DNA from: Adhaeribacter arboris
Lineage (GTDB): Bacteria; Bacteroidota; Bacteroidia; Cytophagales; Hymenobacteraceae
Direction: 5' to 3'
Assembly: GCF_003023845.1 (NCBI RefSeq)
Contig: NZ_PYFT01000001.1
Span: 6,974,676-7,038,675 of the forward strand
DNA: 64,000 bases
The notes beneath the pieces were generated by a model. The model was not told the DNA's origin. It saw only the letters and a list, made by a program, of their open reading frames with translations, and made no database searches. Positions 50,450 through 60,332 of this stretch are shown here, piece after piece. Within the stretch, counting starts at the first letter, position 1; each line of letters starts with the position of its first letter. The position numbers and the translations under genes were made by a program.

Positions 50450-50961
50450 AAGCTGAATTTTCAGATTTAAAGACCAGTTGAAAGGTATCTTCTAGTAGAT
50501 TCACCGATGCCGTATTATCCATAAATAGATTTTTATTTATTACCCGTTCTTTTTCACCAGGCAAGAATGTTTTTGATGGCTATTAAACAAAAATCTTTAT
50601 GGCTTACTTGCCCTATCAATTACCCGGAACGAGTTAAGTTCTTGCAGAAGGATTAGAGAGGAGAGTTAGAGAAAATTTTTATTCTGTTACGGCTTAGGTT
50701 TTGGATATTTATGTTTTTTAAATCTGTCGGGTTTGAAGCTACTTAGATAAAGCAGCTGGTTTATACGATTTGGTGCTAGTTAACTAGGGTGTAGCTTACA
50801 TGCGCCGGTTAAGAAGGTTTTTCTTCTCTTCCTAAAATGAACGGGTTCTATGCTTTTCAGCTTATTCAGAATTCAATAATTTAATCTATTAAATTATATT
50901 CTCCGGCAGAATTGAAATTAAGAATTGTAATTAAATGTAATAAGAGAATGCTTTATCTTCA
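50450..50961. other. 512-bp intergenic region
   Basis: This is the 5' region of the TlpA-like lipoprotein gene and 3' region of the toxin gene. A 73-codon frame at 50343-50564 overlaps the start of the lipoprotein gene and has no family resemblance, so it is not called. No RNA gene, repeat or clear terminator is seen. Confidence 0.45.
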
Positions 50962-51444
50962 TTATCGAAAACTGTTTTTCCTTAATTGCTTGTCCATGGC
51001 CACAAAGCGGTAATCGTATACCAACGGCTCCCGGTGTTTAATTTGCACTTGCTTAAAATCTAAATGGCGGGCGTTGATCACGAAATTGTTTTCGGTGGGA
51101 ACAACGGCCGAAGGTACTTTTAACAATAAGGTTTCGGCGGATTGATACCAGGCCGAACCGAGTGGTTGGGTATCGGCGTAATGGCTGGCTAATTTCCAAT
51201 CAGGTGGTAAGTCGGAGAGGTTAATAGTGGTAATTGGTAGATCGGGTATGTCCAGAACCATTACTATAAAGCGGGTACCGAGTATTCCTTGTCCCATTTT
51301 ATGGACCATATTCTCCATAGAAGCTAAGGAGCGACTGGAAGCCGCGTAAATCACGTATTCGCCCTCGTAGTTCCAGCGGCCCGAAAAGCCGGGAGCATAC
51401 AACTGGTCAGCGAATTTTTCGAAAACAAGGCGGTATACTTCCAT
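50962..51444 (-). CDS. RES-domain toxin (NAD+-degrading)
   Basis: A 160-residue RES-family protein, the toxin of a type II toxin-antitoxin pair. Known members (MbcT, ParT-like and Res toxins) break down NAD+ or ADP-ribosylate a target. Family signatures: EVYRLVFEKFAD with Arg5, the segment SGRWNYEGEYVIYAASSRSL with Arg23 and Tyr33, then ASMENM with Glu44, matching the R-x-Y-E layout of the active pocket; GSAWYQSAETLLLKVPSAVV is the conserved end with its Ser. All core residues appear present, so it should be active. It follows its antitoxin by 10 bp. Confidence 0.9.
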   Translation of the reverse strand: MEVYRLVFEKFADQLYAPGFSGRWNYEGEYVIYAASSRSLASMENMVHKMGQGILGTRFIVMVLDIPDLPITTINLSDLPPDWKLASHYADTQPLGSAWYQSAETLLLKVPSAVVPTENNFVINARHLDFKQVQIKHREPLVYDYRFVAMDKQLRKNSFR

Positions 51445-51454
51445 GCGGGCGGTT

Positions 51455-51871
51455 TTAAGCCGCGTAGCCGTGCGCCAACCGGAGAAGTTGTTTTTCTACT
51501 TCCATAATGCCCGAAACGGAAGGGAGTAAGGTTAACGGACTTTGATTGTTTAGGCTCGGCGAAGGAATGGCCAACCAATCCATAAATTCGGCGGTGGAGC
51601 CAAATAACTCGTCGCCGAGAGCAAATAAGCGGTGTAACTTTAACAATTTTTCGGCGGCATCGCGGGTAAATTTCTTCTGCGATTTCCGGTAATTATCTAC
51701 CGTTTTCGCATCTATCCCGATTAATTGCGCCAATTCGTTTTTCCGGAACCCAGAATGTTTTAACAAGTTTTCGAAATACCAGGCTTCTATGCCTTCCTGC
51801 GCTTTGCTAATTAATGCCAGGTCATCTTTTACCACGTCTAAATTGGCAACTACTTCTACCGGAGCGTTCAT
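51455..51871 (-). CDS. Xre/MbcA/ParS-family antitoxin
   Basis: A 138-residue DUF2384-type antitoxin. A helix-turn-helix (FRKNELAQLIGIDAKTVDNY, about residues 42-61) is followed by the toxin-binding domain (LLKLHRLFALGDELFGSTAE near 76-95, then FMDWLAIPSPSLNNQSPLTL). The conserved LLxxxxG near the end contacts the NAD pocket in known complexes. It is the first gene of the pair, as usual for RES systems, and probably represses its own promoter; the gap upstream (51872-52086) would hold the operator. Confidence 0.9.
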   Translation of the reverse strand: MNAPVEVVANLDVVKDDLALISKAQEGIEAWYFENLLKHSGFRKNELAQLIGIDAKTVDNYRKSQKKFTRDAAEKLLKLHRLFALGDELFGSTAEFMDWLAIPSPSLNNQSPLTLLPSVSGIMEVEKQLLRLAHGYAA

Positions 51872-52086
51872 AACCTAGTTTCTATATTGTTTAAGTAAAT
51901 ATACGAAAAATTTCGGAATGTAACCGAAAATTTTCCTTCTATATCTCAAATTACCACAACAAGAAAAAATACTTCCTCGGAGTTTGGTTATTGGAATCGA
52001 AGAACCGGATCAGATTCTGAAGAATAAAGATGCCAGGTACGCCGGATTACCAGATAAACTGATGCCAGCATTTAAAGGAAATTATC

Positions 52087-53397
52087 TTAATGAGGGGGAG
52101 TAATGGGGGATGTAACTTCGTAACCCAAATCTTTTAATTTTCGCTTAAAAATAACCTGAGGCGTTACATCGTAGCCAAAACCTAAAATGCCGGTTACATG
52201 GCCAGCTGCGTCGAAAATAGCCTGGTAGGTGAAGTTAAAATAAATTTGCTCGGGCTCCTGACCTGGCAAACGGTTTAAAGTAAACGGAACTTCTTCGGCT
52301 ACGTAATCCTGGCCAGTTTGATAAACCGTATTTAATACTTGTAAATAACCTTGCTCCCCAATTTCGGGCAGGGCTTCAGCTACCATTTTATGCAGCAATT
52401 CGCGACCGGGATAAAGATTTTGGTAAGCGGGATTAATTAACTCAAAGCGAAGTTCCGAGCCTTTTAAAATGCAGAAAAGGCCCGGCGCCCGCATAATTAA
52501 GCGTTCCAAAGTAGCGCGTTCCGCTTCGGCTTTTTGGTAAGCAAGCTGTACCTGGTCGGAGAGCTGGGCCATTTGCTCGTTCGTCGCCAACAGTTCCTGC
52601 ACCAAAATTTTGGTATCGTGGATATCGGTATTGCTGCCTACCCGCACTTTTACGTCTCCGCTTAAATTAACGAGCGGTAAACTTTTAGTTAAATGCCAGC
52701 GGTAGTTTCCTTCTTTGTTCCGTATCCGAACTTCGGCCTGAAATTCTTCATTAGGGGGTAAAGCTGCATCCATCTTTTTCTGCACGGCCGCTAAATCATC
52801 GGGATGAAAGAGGTTCCGCCAGCCCGTACCCAGTAATTCTTCGGCGGACAAGCCCGTATAATTCAGCCAGCGTTGATTTACGTAGGTGACGTTGCCCTGG
52901 GTATCGGCGGTATGAATAAGTTGGGGAACGGCATCGGTCATAAATTTAAATTTATTTTCCGTTTCCAAGTGGGCAAGTTTAGCTAGTTCCCGCTGCGTAA
53001 CATTAGAGGTGCGCCGGATAAGGTATTTCACTTCGCCGGCTGCATTTAATATAGGCGTATGCGAGGCTTCCCAGTAGCGGGTTTCGTAACCGCCTCCTTC
53101 CGATTCTGGCCGGACTATATCGTACCGGAGAGGTTCAAAGTAAATGGTTTTTTTCTCCCGGAAAGTTTTGTTAATGGATTCGCGCAAAAGCGAGGTGTTT
53201 TTGGAATTACTATCATCCGGGCTATCCGGAAAAGCTTCCAGTAAGTTTTTGCCGATTAATTGTTCGCGGGTACGTAAAACTAGGGTTAAATATTTATTGG
53301 TAACTTCCAAAACGGTATAATCCGGGGCAATGACAATTAAAGCTTCCGGAATATTCACAAAAAGTTCGTGTAAGTCCATTTTCAGGTTATCAGGCAT
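52087..53397 (-). CDS. PAS-only sensory protein coupled to mutB
   Basis: A 436-residue soluble protein with three PAS domains: about 10-140 ([20 protein letters not shown]), 150-275 ([20 protein letters not shown], a PAS/PAC pair with [10 protein letters not shown]) and 305-420 ([20 protein letters not shown]). A coiled coil (about 275-300) links the last two. It resembles the N-terminal part of Cytophagales hybrid kinases but lacks any HisKA, ATPase, GGDEF or receiver domain. The frame ends cleanly, with no kinase fragment downstream. Its ATG overlaps the mutB stop by 8 bp, so translation is coupled to methylmalonyl-CoA mutase. It may be a signal adaptor or a truncated kinase. Confidence 0.8.
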   Translation of the reverse strand: MPDNLKMDLHELFVNIPEALIVIAPDYTVLEVTNKYLTLVLRTREQLIGKNLLEAFPDSPDDSNSKNTSLLRESINKTFREKKTIYFEPLRYDIVRPESEGGGYETRYWEASHTPILNAAGEVKYLIRRTSNVTQRELAKLAHLETENKFKFMTDAVPQLIHTADTQGNVTYVNQRWLNYTGLSAEELLGTGWRNLFHPDDLAAVQKKMDAALPPNEEFQAEVRIRNKEGNYRWHLTKSLPLVNLSGDVKVRVGSNTDIHDTKILVQELLATNEQMAQLSDQVQLAYQKAEAERATLERLIMRAPGLFCILKGSELRFELINPAYQNLYPGRELLHKMVAEALPEIGEQGYLQVLNTVYQTGQDYVAEEVPFTLNRLPGQEPEQIYFNFTYQAIFDAAGHVTGILGFGYDVTPQVIFKRKLKDLGYEVTSPITPPH

Positions 53398-55531
53398 TCC
53401 AATATGAAATCAATTTGTTTAAAATTTGCTGGGCGGCTAAGCTAATTACCGTCCCCGGACCAAATATACCTGCTACGCCCGAATCGTACAAAAATGGATA
53501 ATCCTGGGCTGGAATAACGCCTCCGACAATAACCAGAATATCGGCGCGGTCCAAGGCTTTTAGCTCGGCAATTAACTGCGGAATCAGCGTTTTATGACCG
53601 GCCGCCAAACTACTTACGCCCACTACGTGCACATCGTTTTCGGTGGCTTGGCGGGCAACTTCCTGGGGAGTTTGAAAGAGCGGCGCAATGTCTACGTCGA
53701 AACCCAGATCGGCGAAAGAAGTAGCAATTACTTTCGAACCACGATCGTGCCCGTCCTGGCCCATTTTGGCCACCATAATGCGGGGCCGCCGCCCGTCGAG
53801 TTGGGCAAAGTGGTCGGCCAGTTCTTTGGCTTTTTTAAAGTTTTCATCGTCGGAAAGTTCGGCGGAATATACGCCGGAAATAGCTCTAATCACTGCTCGG
53901 TGTCGTCCGTAAATTTTTTCTAAAGCACTCGATATCTCCCCTAAGGTAGCCCGTTTACGGGCCGCTACCACGGCAAGTTCCACTAAATTTTCTTCACCAG
54001 TTCGGGCCGCCTGGGTTAAGGCATGTAAGGCTAGTTCTACCTCGGCAGCGTTGCGCTCTGCTCTGAGTTGAGTCAGACGTTTTATTTGAATTTCCCGGAC
54101 GGCGGTATTATCAATATCTAAAACCTCGACGGGATAATCATTTTTTTCGGGTCGGTATTTATTTACGCCTACAATTACGTCTCTCCCGGAATCAATACGA
54201 GCTTGCCGGCGGGCAGCGGCTTCTTCGATGCGCATTTTGGGTAAACCGGTTTGAATGGCTTGGGCCATGCCGCCCATATCCTCTACTTCCTGAATGAGTT
54301 CCCACGCTTTGTGCGCGAGCTCGTGGGTAAGTGTTTCCACGTAATAAGAACCACCCCACGGGTCTACTACTTTGGTGATATTGGTTTCGTGTTGCAGGTA
54401 CAATTGGGTATTACGGGCAATCCGGGCCGAAAAATCGGTGGGTAAGGCAATGGCTTCGTCCAGGGCGTTGGTATGTAAACTTTGCGTACCACCTAAGGCT
54501 GCGGCTAAAGCTTCTACGGTGGTGCGGGCTACATTATTAAAAGGATCTTGCTCGGTTAGACTCCAGCCGGAAGTTTGGCAGTGGGCCCGGAGCATCAACG
54601 ATTTTTCATTGCGCGGATAAAAACGCTGCATGAGCTTCGCCCACAATAACCGGCCTGCTCGTAACTTAGCGATTTCCATAAAATGATTCATGCCGATGGC
54701 CCAGAAGAAAGACAAACGCGGCGCAAACTGGTCAATATCTAAACCGGCAATCAAACCGGTGCGGACGTATTCTAATCCATCGGCTAAGGTATAGGCCAAT
54801 TCCTGAGCGGCAGTAGCGCCGGCCTCGTGCATGTGATACCCGCTGATGCTGATGGAATTAAATTTAGGCATGCGCTGCGCGGTATAAGCAAAAATATCGG
54901 CCACAATTCGCATACTGGGTTCCGGGGGGTAGATGTACGTGTTCCGTACCATAAATTCCTTCAGAATATCGTTCTGGATGGTGCCGCTTAATTGCTCTGG
55001 TTTTACGCCTTGTTCCTCCGCGGCCACAAGGTAAAAAGCCAGAATGGGAAGCACCGCTCCGTTCATCGTCATGGACACGCTCATCTGGTCCAGCGGAATT
55101 TGATCAAAGAGAATTTTCATGTCCAGCACCGAATCAATGGCTACGCCGGCTTTGCCTACGTCGCCGACTACTCTGGGATGATCCGAGTCGTAGCCGCGGT
55201 GGGTAGCCAAATCAAACGCCACCGATAAACCTTTCTGGCCGCCGGCCAGGTTCCGGCGGTAAAAGGCATTACTTTCTTCGGCCGTAGAAAAACCCGCGTA
55301 TTGCCGGATGGTCCAAGGGCTGCGCACGTACATGGTAGAGTAGGGGCCGCGCAGGTAAGGCGGTATACCGGCGGTAAAACCTAAATGATCCAGCTTTGGC
55401 ATATCTGCGACCGTGTAAAAATGCCGCAAAGGTATTTGTTCCGCTGTTTTCCAGGTTTTTGACTCCGCTTGACTTAAATCTTTTGGCTCTACGGTTTTAG
55501 CTAATGATATTTTCGAAAAATCAGGTTTCAC
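53390..55531 (-). CDS. mutB: Methylmalonyl-CoA mutase large subunit
   Basis: A 713-residue catalytic subunit that interconverts methylmalonyl-CoA and succinyl-CoA with adenosylcobalamin. The TIM-barrel half shows [37 protein letters not shown] and [14 protein letters not shown], with the family His and Tyr contacts. The cobalamin-binding C-terminal half carries [18 protein letters not shown] near residues 583-600, with the DxHxxG lower-ligand histidine, plus GVIPAQDY. The start is GTG. It is the second gene of mutA-mutB-PAS, with a 29-bp gap to mutA and an 8-bp overlap with the PAS gene. It works with MeaB encoded at 44074-45060. Confidence 0.96.
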   Translation of the reverse strand: MKPDFSKISLAKTVEPKDLSQAESKTWKTAEQIPLRHFYTVADMPKLDHLGFTAGIPPYLRGPYSTMYVRSPWTIRQYAGFSTAEESNAFYRRNLAGGQKGLSVAFDLATHRGYDSDHPRVVGDVGKAGVAIDSVLDMKILFDQIPLDQMSVSMTMNGAVLPILAFYLVAAEEQGVKPEQLSGTIQNDILKEFMVRNTYIYPPEPSMRIVADIFAYTAQRMPKFNSISISGYHMHEAGATAAQELAYTLADGLEYVRTGLIAGLDIDQFAPRLSFFWAIGMNHFMEIAKLRAGRLLWAKLMQRFYPRNEKSLMLRAHCQTSGWSLTEQDPFNNVARTTVEALAAALGGTQSLHTNALDEAIALPTDFSARIARNTQLYLQHETNITKVVDPWGGSYYVETLTHELAHKAWELIQEVEDMGGMAQAIQTGLPKMRIEEAAARRQARIDSGRDVIVGVNKYRPEKNDYPVEVLDIDNTAVREIQIKRLTQLRAERNAAEVELALHALTQAARTGEENLVELAVVAARKRATLGEISSALEKIYGRHRAVIRAISGVYSAELSDDENFKKAKELADHFAQLDGRRPRIMVAKMGQDGHDRGSKVIATSFADLGFDVDIAPLFQTPQEVARQATENDVHVVGVSSLAAGHKTLIPQLIAELKALDRADILVIVGGVIPAQDYPFLYDSGVAGIFGPGTVISLAAQQILNKLISYWNA

Positions 55532-55560
55532 TTCTTTGCGTTATGGGTTAAAGGCGCCGT

Positions 55561-57411
55561 TTAGCTGTTGATGGTTTGTTCTTTTTGCAATTGTTCTTGA
55601 ATGCGAACTACAAGAGTAGTAGTGTCACAACCTTCAAAGAGGAAATCGTCGAAACCTTGTTCTTTCAGTTCGGCTTTCATGTGGTGCGGATTGGCCGCCA
55701 GAATAATGGCCGGTTTATCTTTGTGGTTTTTAAGCGCCGGGCCAATCTGCCGCGCGAAAGATTGGTATTCTGCGTCGGAGGCCGACAAAACAATTACTTC
55801 GCCGGATATGAGAGGTAAACCTTGAACCGCTTCCGTGATTGAATGAAAATGCTGAATCTCGGTCTGAAAACCAGCGCAGCCGAAAAATTCTTTGGCAAAA
55901 GAAGCATTGAGGTGCCTTTGGATAGCTTCGCCGATGGTAGCTACCACCACTTTAGGCGGCTTTCGTTTTTTCTGAAAATGTAATTCTACCGCCGAACGCA
56001 TGACTTCTAAAGAGTAAGCGGCCCGAGTCGTATCAAAATAACTACTCTGAATAAGTTCTTCCAGATCGTAATCAAACTTTTCTTTTGGGTTAATAAATTT
56101 GTTGGTTCCCACTAAAACTTCTTCTCCCGCAGCAATTTTTTTAAATTTTTCCTGGGCTACTTCCCGCAGAGAGTTTCTAATGTAATTACTTTGCCAGGCA
56201 GCCACAAAACCACCCTGATTTTCGAGGTTCTGAAAAAGGAGCCAGGCTTCGTCGGCCAATTGGTTCGTTAGCGTTTCGAGGTAATAAGAGCCGGCTGCCG
56301 GATCAATAACCTGGTGCAAATAGGCTTCTTCTTTTAACAAGAGCGAAATATTACGGGCTAACCGCTCCGAAAATTCGTTTTCCGGTCGAATGGTAGTATC
56401 AAACGGGCAAACCGCTAAACTATCGCAGCTGCCCATTACGGCGGCCATGGCTTCGGTGGTAGTACGTATTAAATTGGTATGCGGATCGAAGGTCGTGAGG
56501 TACCAGCGGGAAGTTTGACTATGTAAGCGGAGAGCGGTCGCTACTTCTGACGCTAGGTTATAGGATTTAACAATAGTAGCCCAAAGCAAACGAATGGCGC
56601 GCAACTTGGCAATTTCAAAAAAATAATTGGTGCCTATGGCTAGCTGAAAATGCAGGTGGCGGGCTACCGTTTCGGCCGAAAGTCCCCGGTTGGTGAGTTC
56701 ATCTAAGCAGGCTACCGCCGCACTAATGGTATAAGCTAATTCCTGCACTATGGTTCCGCCCCTAAAGGAAAAACCCGCTCCGTTTACAGAAAGCAATTGC
56801 AAACCAGAGTCTAGTTGATTTAAATTAAGCAAACCGGCCAGTTCGTCGTAGTAAGTTCGGGAATAATAGGTATGGACTTCGGTAGGAGCAAAATACATAA
56901 AACCTTGTAGCGCGTGAGCAGGAATACCACGTTCTTCAAGAGCGCGGTACAAGTTTTTTAAAAAATCAACTGGTTTTTGGGCTATTGTAAAGCTTATAGA
57001 AAAAAGCGTAATATCTACTTGCTGCAGCAAGTAAGCAAAATCGAAAACGGTGTTATCCTGCATAATAAAATGCAGACCATCGGCGCCTTGTTTTAAAGCA
57101 TGATCCCCTTTATCTATTGCGGCTCGCGAATTATTATTTACGGGAATAACCGAAATATTTTTCCATTGATTGGAATCTGTTTTGTGCCCCCGCACATACG
57201 GAAACTGGCCGGGAATAGCTTCAGCTAAAGTTGAATCGGCAATATCCTCGGGGTGGTAACAAGGTTTTATTTTTAAATTTTCCGAAGTGTGCCAGATTAA
57301 ACTTTCCGGACTTTCTCCTTTTAAATCTTTCCGGACTTTTTCCACCCATTCCGCTGCGGAAATAGATCTGAATTCAGGAAACAAAGAAGCGCGCTTTGAT
57401 GATTCGGGCAT
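55561..57411 (-). CDS. mutA: Methylmalonyl-CoA mutase small subunit
   Basis: A 616-residue non-catalytic partner of the heterodimeric mutase. It follows the large-subunit fold (GFSFRGGTIVQELAYTISAA; LHSQTSRWYLTTFDPHTNLI; IDPAAGSYYLETLTNQLADE). The cobalamin half is degenerate: the DxHxxG position reads VVVATIGEAIQRH, without the ligand histidine motif, as is usual for this subunit. Length is normal. It is the first gene of the operon, starting at ATG, with the promoter expected in the 700-bp gap to 58119. Confidence 0.93.
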   Translation of the reverse strand: MPESSKRASLFPEFRSISAAEWVEKVRKDLKGESPESLIWHTSENLKIKPCYHPEDIADSTLAEAIPGQFPYVRGHKTDSNQWKNISVIPVNNNSRAAIDKGDHALKQGADGLHFIMQDNTVFDFAYLLQQVDITLFSISFTIAQKPVDFLKNLYRALEERGIPAHALQGFMYFAPTEVHTYYSRTYYDELAGLLNLNQLDSGLQLLSVNGAGFSFRGGTIVQELAYTISAAVACLDELTNRGLSAETVARHLHFQLAIGTNYFFEIAKLRAIRLLWATIVKSYNLASEVATALRLHSQTSRWYLTTFDPHTNLIRTTTEAMAAVMGSCDSLAVCPFDTTIRPENEFSERLARNISLLLKEEAYLHQVIDPAAGSYYLETLTNQLADEAWLLFQNLENQGGFVAAWQSNYIRNSLREVAQEKFKKIAAGEEVLVGTNKFINPKEKFDYDLEELIQSSYFDTTRAAYSLEVMRSAVELHFQKKRKPPKVVVATIGEAIQRHLNASFAKEFFGCAGFQTEIQHFHSITEAVQGLPLISGEVIVLSASDAEYQSFARQIGPALKNHKDKPAIILAANPHHMKAELKEQGFDDFLFEGCDTTTLVVRIQEQLQKEQTINS

Positions 57412-58119
57412 GGAGAACGGGTTTGATGAGCAGGTAAAAATACGTTTTTAATTAAATAACCGGTTACCTAAAAGTGTACGCAATATCGGCTAAAACGAAT
57501 CAGAAAAAGTAAAACCCGTAAGAAGTATATTTATTTTCGGGCTCCGTTTATTTAGCTCATTTTACTATTCGGAAAGAAATTGGCCTTTATAAATGAGTGG
57601 TTTAAAGAAGCAAAAGAAAGGAAATGCATTCAAAATGGAAATATCCAGAAGATGGTTGTTTCACCGAATAATTTTTCTGAAAAAGGTTAAAGGGAAGTTT
57701 AGTTGATAGCTAAATACTTAATTTGAGGGAGTTAAATACCCTTTTTAACAAGGTGAGGAAAAACAAAATCCGTATTGATACGGCCCCGGCGAGTTTATTT
57801 GCGGGAAAGTTCTAAAATGAGCAAGTTCCAGCTTTTTATTCAGGCTAACACACTCCTTTCCTTCTTTTAGCTAAAAGTTTCCTCCACAATATATCATAAT
57901 GAATGTGTTTAGCAGAAAGTTAGCTCTCCGGGAAAAGAAGCTTTGTATTGCTGTTTAAAACCGGACAATTCGTAGCATAGTTTTGTCCAGTAATGAACAA
58001 TAACAAGTAATGCCGTTCTTTAAAATGGCTTTAAATAGCGGTAAATGCAGTTTTTTACAAAATGGCACAGCCGTTGTCAATACTTGGGTGTAATCATCCC
58101 TAAAACTAAAAATACAACT
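57412..58119. other. 708-bp intergenic region between divergent genes
   Basis: This should hold promoters for the mut operon (minus) and the SH3-like gene (plus). It is AT-rich, with A-rich purine runs. A 37-codon basic frame from 57592 and a 67-codon minus-strand frame at 57955-58158 have no support. I see no RNA gene, no repeat from elsewhere in the window and no riboswitch. In particular, I could not identify a cobalamin riboswitch before mutA. Confidence 0.45.
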
Positions 58120-58437
58120 ATGAAAAAGCTTTTTCTTTCTCTTGTTCTGATCCTGCAAATTGGTTTTTTAATGGCCCACAATGGTACTCCGACAATAGGG
58201 TTAAAAGTACGCAGTGAAAACGTGAAAATGTACCAGCAGGCGGGTACTTCTACGCCCGTCATCCAAGTTATTGCTACCACTGACCGTGTGGAACTAATTC
58301 GCAAATGGAATGCGCAATGGGCGCAGGTTAAAGTAAATCATAGATTAGGGTACGTTCCATTCTCGGATTTAATGTTTCTGAAACCGGAGCCTCCATTAGC
58401 GCAAACGGGCACTAACGCTGCTCGATTAGGAGAGTAA
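58120..58437 (+). CDS. Small secreted SH3-like protein (paralogue of 29726-30037)
   Basis: A 105-residue protein. The ATG at 58120 is chosen over an upstream in-frame start at 58045 because MKKLFLSLVLILQIGFLMA then forms a signal peptide. The mature part, LKVRSENVKMYQQAGTSTPV and then ELIRKWNAQWAQVKVNHRLG, YVPFSDLMFL, has the SH3b layout and aligns with the gene at 29726: a VY or MY plus Q start, a TDxVxLxRxxNxxW segment and GYxxxSxL. Both are short, without an attached enzyme, and both end in a disordered tail. Role unknown; wall-peptide or ligand binding is possible. Confidence 0.7.
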   Translation: MKKLFLSLVLILQIGFLMAHNGTPTIGLKVRSENVKMYQQAGTSTPVIQVIATTDRVELIRKWNAQWAQVKVNHRLGYVPFSDLMFLKPEPPLAQTGTNAARLGE

Positions 58438-58460
58438 CATCGGTGGAATACACCGAGCAT

Positions 58461-58490
58461 AAAGGTGAACATAAGAGTTCACCTTTTTTA
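58461..58490 (+). terminator. Intrinsic terminator after SH3-like paralogue
   Basis: AAAGGTGAAC (58461-58470) pairs with GTTCACCTTT (58477-58486), followed by T-rich sequence. It reaches the last codon of the convergent lipoprotein gene. Confidence 0.85.
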
Positions 58491-58931
58491 TTTTTCCAGT
58501 TGGATGGTAAAAATAGATTTAGCTGCCGTTTTTTGAGAGCCACCTTCAAAGTATAAAACATTCAAACTCTCCAGTTGCCAGGTCATATTTTTATCTGTTA
58601 GCGTTGTTACTTCAAAAATGGTATTAAAGCCGGGCGCAATTAAGTTGATAAACTTTTTACCGTTTTGCTCACTCAAAGAATAGGTAGCGTATTGGGCAAT
58701 GGTGCCCCCGTTATTGGTTATAATATTTTTATCTTGAATAATGTATTTAAAATTATTGGTCGTCGTTTTTTCGTAAACTTTTACGTTGGCGGTATCATAG
58801 TACTCGGTTTTATCGGAGCTTACGTTCCAGGTGCCTTGTAGTAAATCGTTAAAAGATTTAGGTTTTTCTTCGTCCTTTTTACAGCCGAATACGATAAAAC
58901 AAAATAAGCAAAAATAAAGGAGCCGTTTCAT
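58488..58931 (-). CDS. Lipocalin-like lipoprotein
   Basis: A 147-residue lipoprotein with lipobox FIVFGC (Cys17) followed by KKDEEKPK, an acidic/basic stretch near the anchor. The mature domain, LLQGTWNVSSDKTEYYDTAN, YIIQDKNIITNNGGTIAQYA, KNMTWQLESL, fits a lipocalin-like eight-strand barrel. It is akin in layout to 32962-33423. It lies downstream of and parallel to the small membrane protein gene at 58978 with a 46-bp gap, so the two may be co-transcribed. Ligand unknown. Confidence 0.7.
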   Translation of the reverse strand: MKRLLYFCLFCFIVFGCKKDEEKPKSFNDLLQGTWNVSSDKTEYYDTANVKVYEKTTTNNFKYIIQDKNIITNNGGTIAQYATYSLSEQNGKKFINLIAPGFNTIFEVTTLTDKNMTWQLESLNVLYFEGGSQKTAAKSIFTIQLEK

Positions 58932-58977
58932 AAGAGGTATTGTAGTTGAATTTATCCGGCAGATACGGGAAAGTTTT

Positions 58978-59418
58978 TTAATGACAATTGGCTTCTCCTA
59001 GTTCCGTTCCGTAGGCGTAACTTCTCCCGAATTTAGTATCAGCAGAATCTAAAATTTTTACCCCCGATATAAATACATCTTGAGATTTCGCGAGATCGCA
59101 AAAATAAGTGGCCAAAGCATGCTTGTCTTGCCCATCATTCGCCACCGTTATCGCCAAATACCCTTGCTCTGTATAGATAGCCCGTACCACTTCCGGATTT
59201 TCTTTGAGAGATGCTATAAAAGTATTCCTGCTTAACTTATGGGTATTTTCCGGAAGTGCTTGGTTTCTGGTTTTTAAAATTCTCCTGGCTAAATAGGTCC
59301 CGAGATTGGCAAGTATTACTAAACTTAAAACAGCTAGCCAAAATTTAAGGGATTTCTTTTTAGTATAAAGTAGCCCCACCACAACAAGTATAGCCGTTAG
59401 AACAATATGTGTACGCAT
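58978..59418 (-). CDS. Hypothetical two-helix membrane protein
   Basis: A 146-residue protein. Two N-terminal membrane helices (IVLTAILVVVGLLY, about 5-18, and FWLAVLSLVILANLGTYLA, about 26-44) are followed by a ~100-residue soluble domain (FIASLKENPEVVRAIYTEQG; FISGVKILDSADTKFGRSYA) with an alpha/beta look and Cys residues near the end. Codon use fits the genome. I do not recognise the family. It is probably co-transcribed with the lipoprotein downstream. Confidence 0.55.
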   Translation of the reverse strand: MRTHIVLTAILVVVGLLYTKKKSLKFWLAVLSLVILANLGTYLARRILKTRNQALPENTHKLSRNTFIASLKENPEVVRAIYTEQGYLAITVANDGQDKHALATYFCDLAKSQDVFISGVKILDSADTKFGRSYAYGTELGEANCH

Positions 59419-60332
59419 GTTTTTAAATCTTACCTCTTTAGTAATCAGGAATAAAGGTAAAATTTTTAAAAGAATTAATTTACCAGTAAAGTAAACCTGA
59501 AAGTACTAGGAGCAGAGTGCCTTAGCTAATTAAACCGCTAAATATACAAAAACCAAGGAGAGTTAAAATCCGGCGAATAAATTTTTCCTTGTCAGCGGAT
59601 TAGCTTAGCTGAATTACAGCGGCGACTTTATTCAGAATAGAATATATTTTAGGTAAGTAATACTTAGTAAATTAGATTTCTTTAATAAACTTAAAAAAAC
59701 GTTGATAATTAACAACAATGAATTATACGAAAGGAGAAAGGCGGAAGAAGATTATTCCGCCACTCGCTTTACGTGCGTTTTTTGTGAACCTATCCTAAGA
59801 AAAGCTATAATGCTTTTCGGCGAAAAAAAACATAAGCGCCTACTAAGGTAATTTCTAAAAGGATTCCGAACCAAGGCATAGTTGTAAAGATTTAGGTTTC
59901 GTGAACAAGGTTAATTAAAATAAGTAAATAGACACAAGTACCAAGGTATAAGATACTAGACTTTTTAAGGAATTAATACAGTAATTATCAGTGCTTTATT
60001 ACAAAAATTTTGACATCTGGTAGATCTAATTAGTTTTTGCCCCAATACTTACAAATTTCAACTTTAAGGTATAGAGGCGAAAAGTTTACCGTAATAGTTA
60101 TCGGCTTTCTTTCAACAGGCAAAATGATATTTATTTGTAACCAAGCGGCTGCAACTTCCCTGCTTGGATTGTTGGTATAAATATACTTTTAAAATAGATA
60201 ACTTAAAGAGAAAAAAATAGATTTTTTTTCGTAAGTGCTTTAAAGTTTAGGCAAGTTTTACAAAATAAAATAGAATAATCATTAAATACCTTCAAAATTG
60301 AGCTATATTACATCTCACCTAAATTTAGCCCT
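59419..60332. other. 914-bp gap, mostly non-coding
   Basis: Apart from the possible microprotein at 59805-59879, I see no open frame of likely value. The DNA is strongly AT-rich (for example 60196-60290). No repeats shared with other parts of the window, no tRNA and no clear terminator are visible. Confidence 0.45.
59805..59879 (-). CDS. Possible 24-residue membrane microprotein
   Basis: The frame reads MPWFGILLEITLVGAYVFFR followed by RKAL and a stop. It has one hydrophobic helix and a positive C-terminal cap, which would place it in the inner membrane with the C-terminus in the cytoplasm. It is short enough that chance is possible, but the layout is that of known microproteins such as CydX- or KdpF-like subunits. 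No partner operon is adjacent. It lies in a 914-bp gap otherwise free of genes. Confidence 0.35.
   Translation of the reverse strand: MPWFGILLEITLVGAYVFFRRKAL

Noticed and set aside
50343..50564. 73-codon frame overlapping the start of the TlpA-like lipoprotein gene
   Set aside because: It overlaps a gene with a clear signal peptide and shows no family resemblance.
58045..58119. Upstream 25-codon extension of the SH3-like paralogue
   Set aside because: The downstream ATG at 58120 starts a clean signal peptide; the extension would bury it.
57412..58119. Possible cobalamin riboswitch before the B12-dependent mutase genes
   Set aside because: I could not find a B12-box-like conserved core; the gap is AT-rich without the expected GC-rich stems.
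57955..58158. 67-codon minus-strand frame near the SH3-like paralogue
   Set aside because: It overlaps the start and signal peptide of the real gene on the other strand and has no support.
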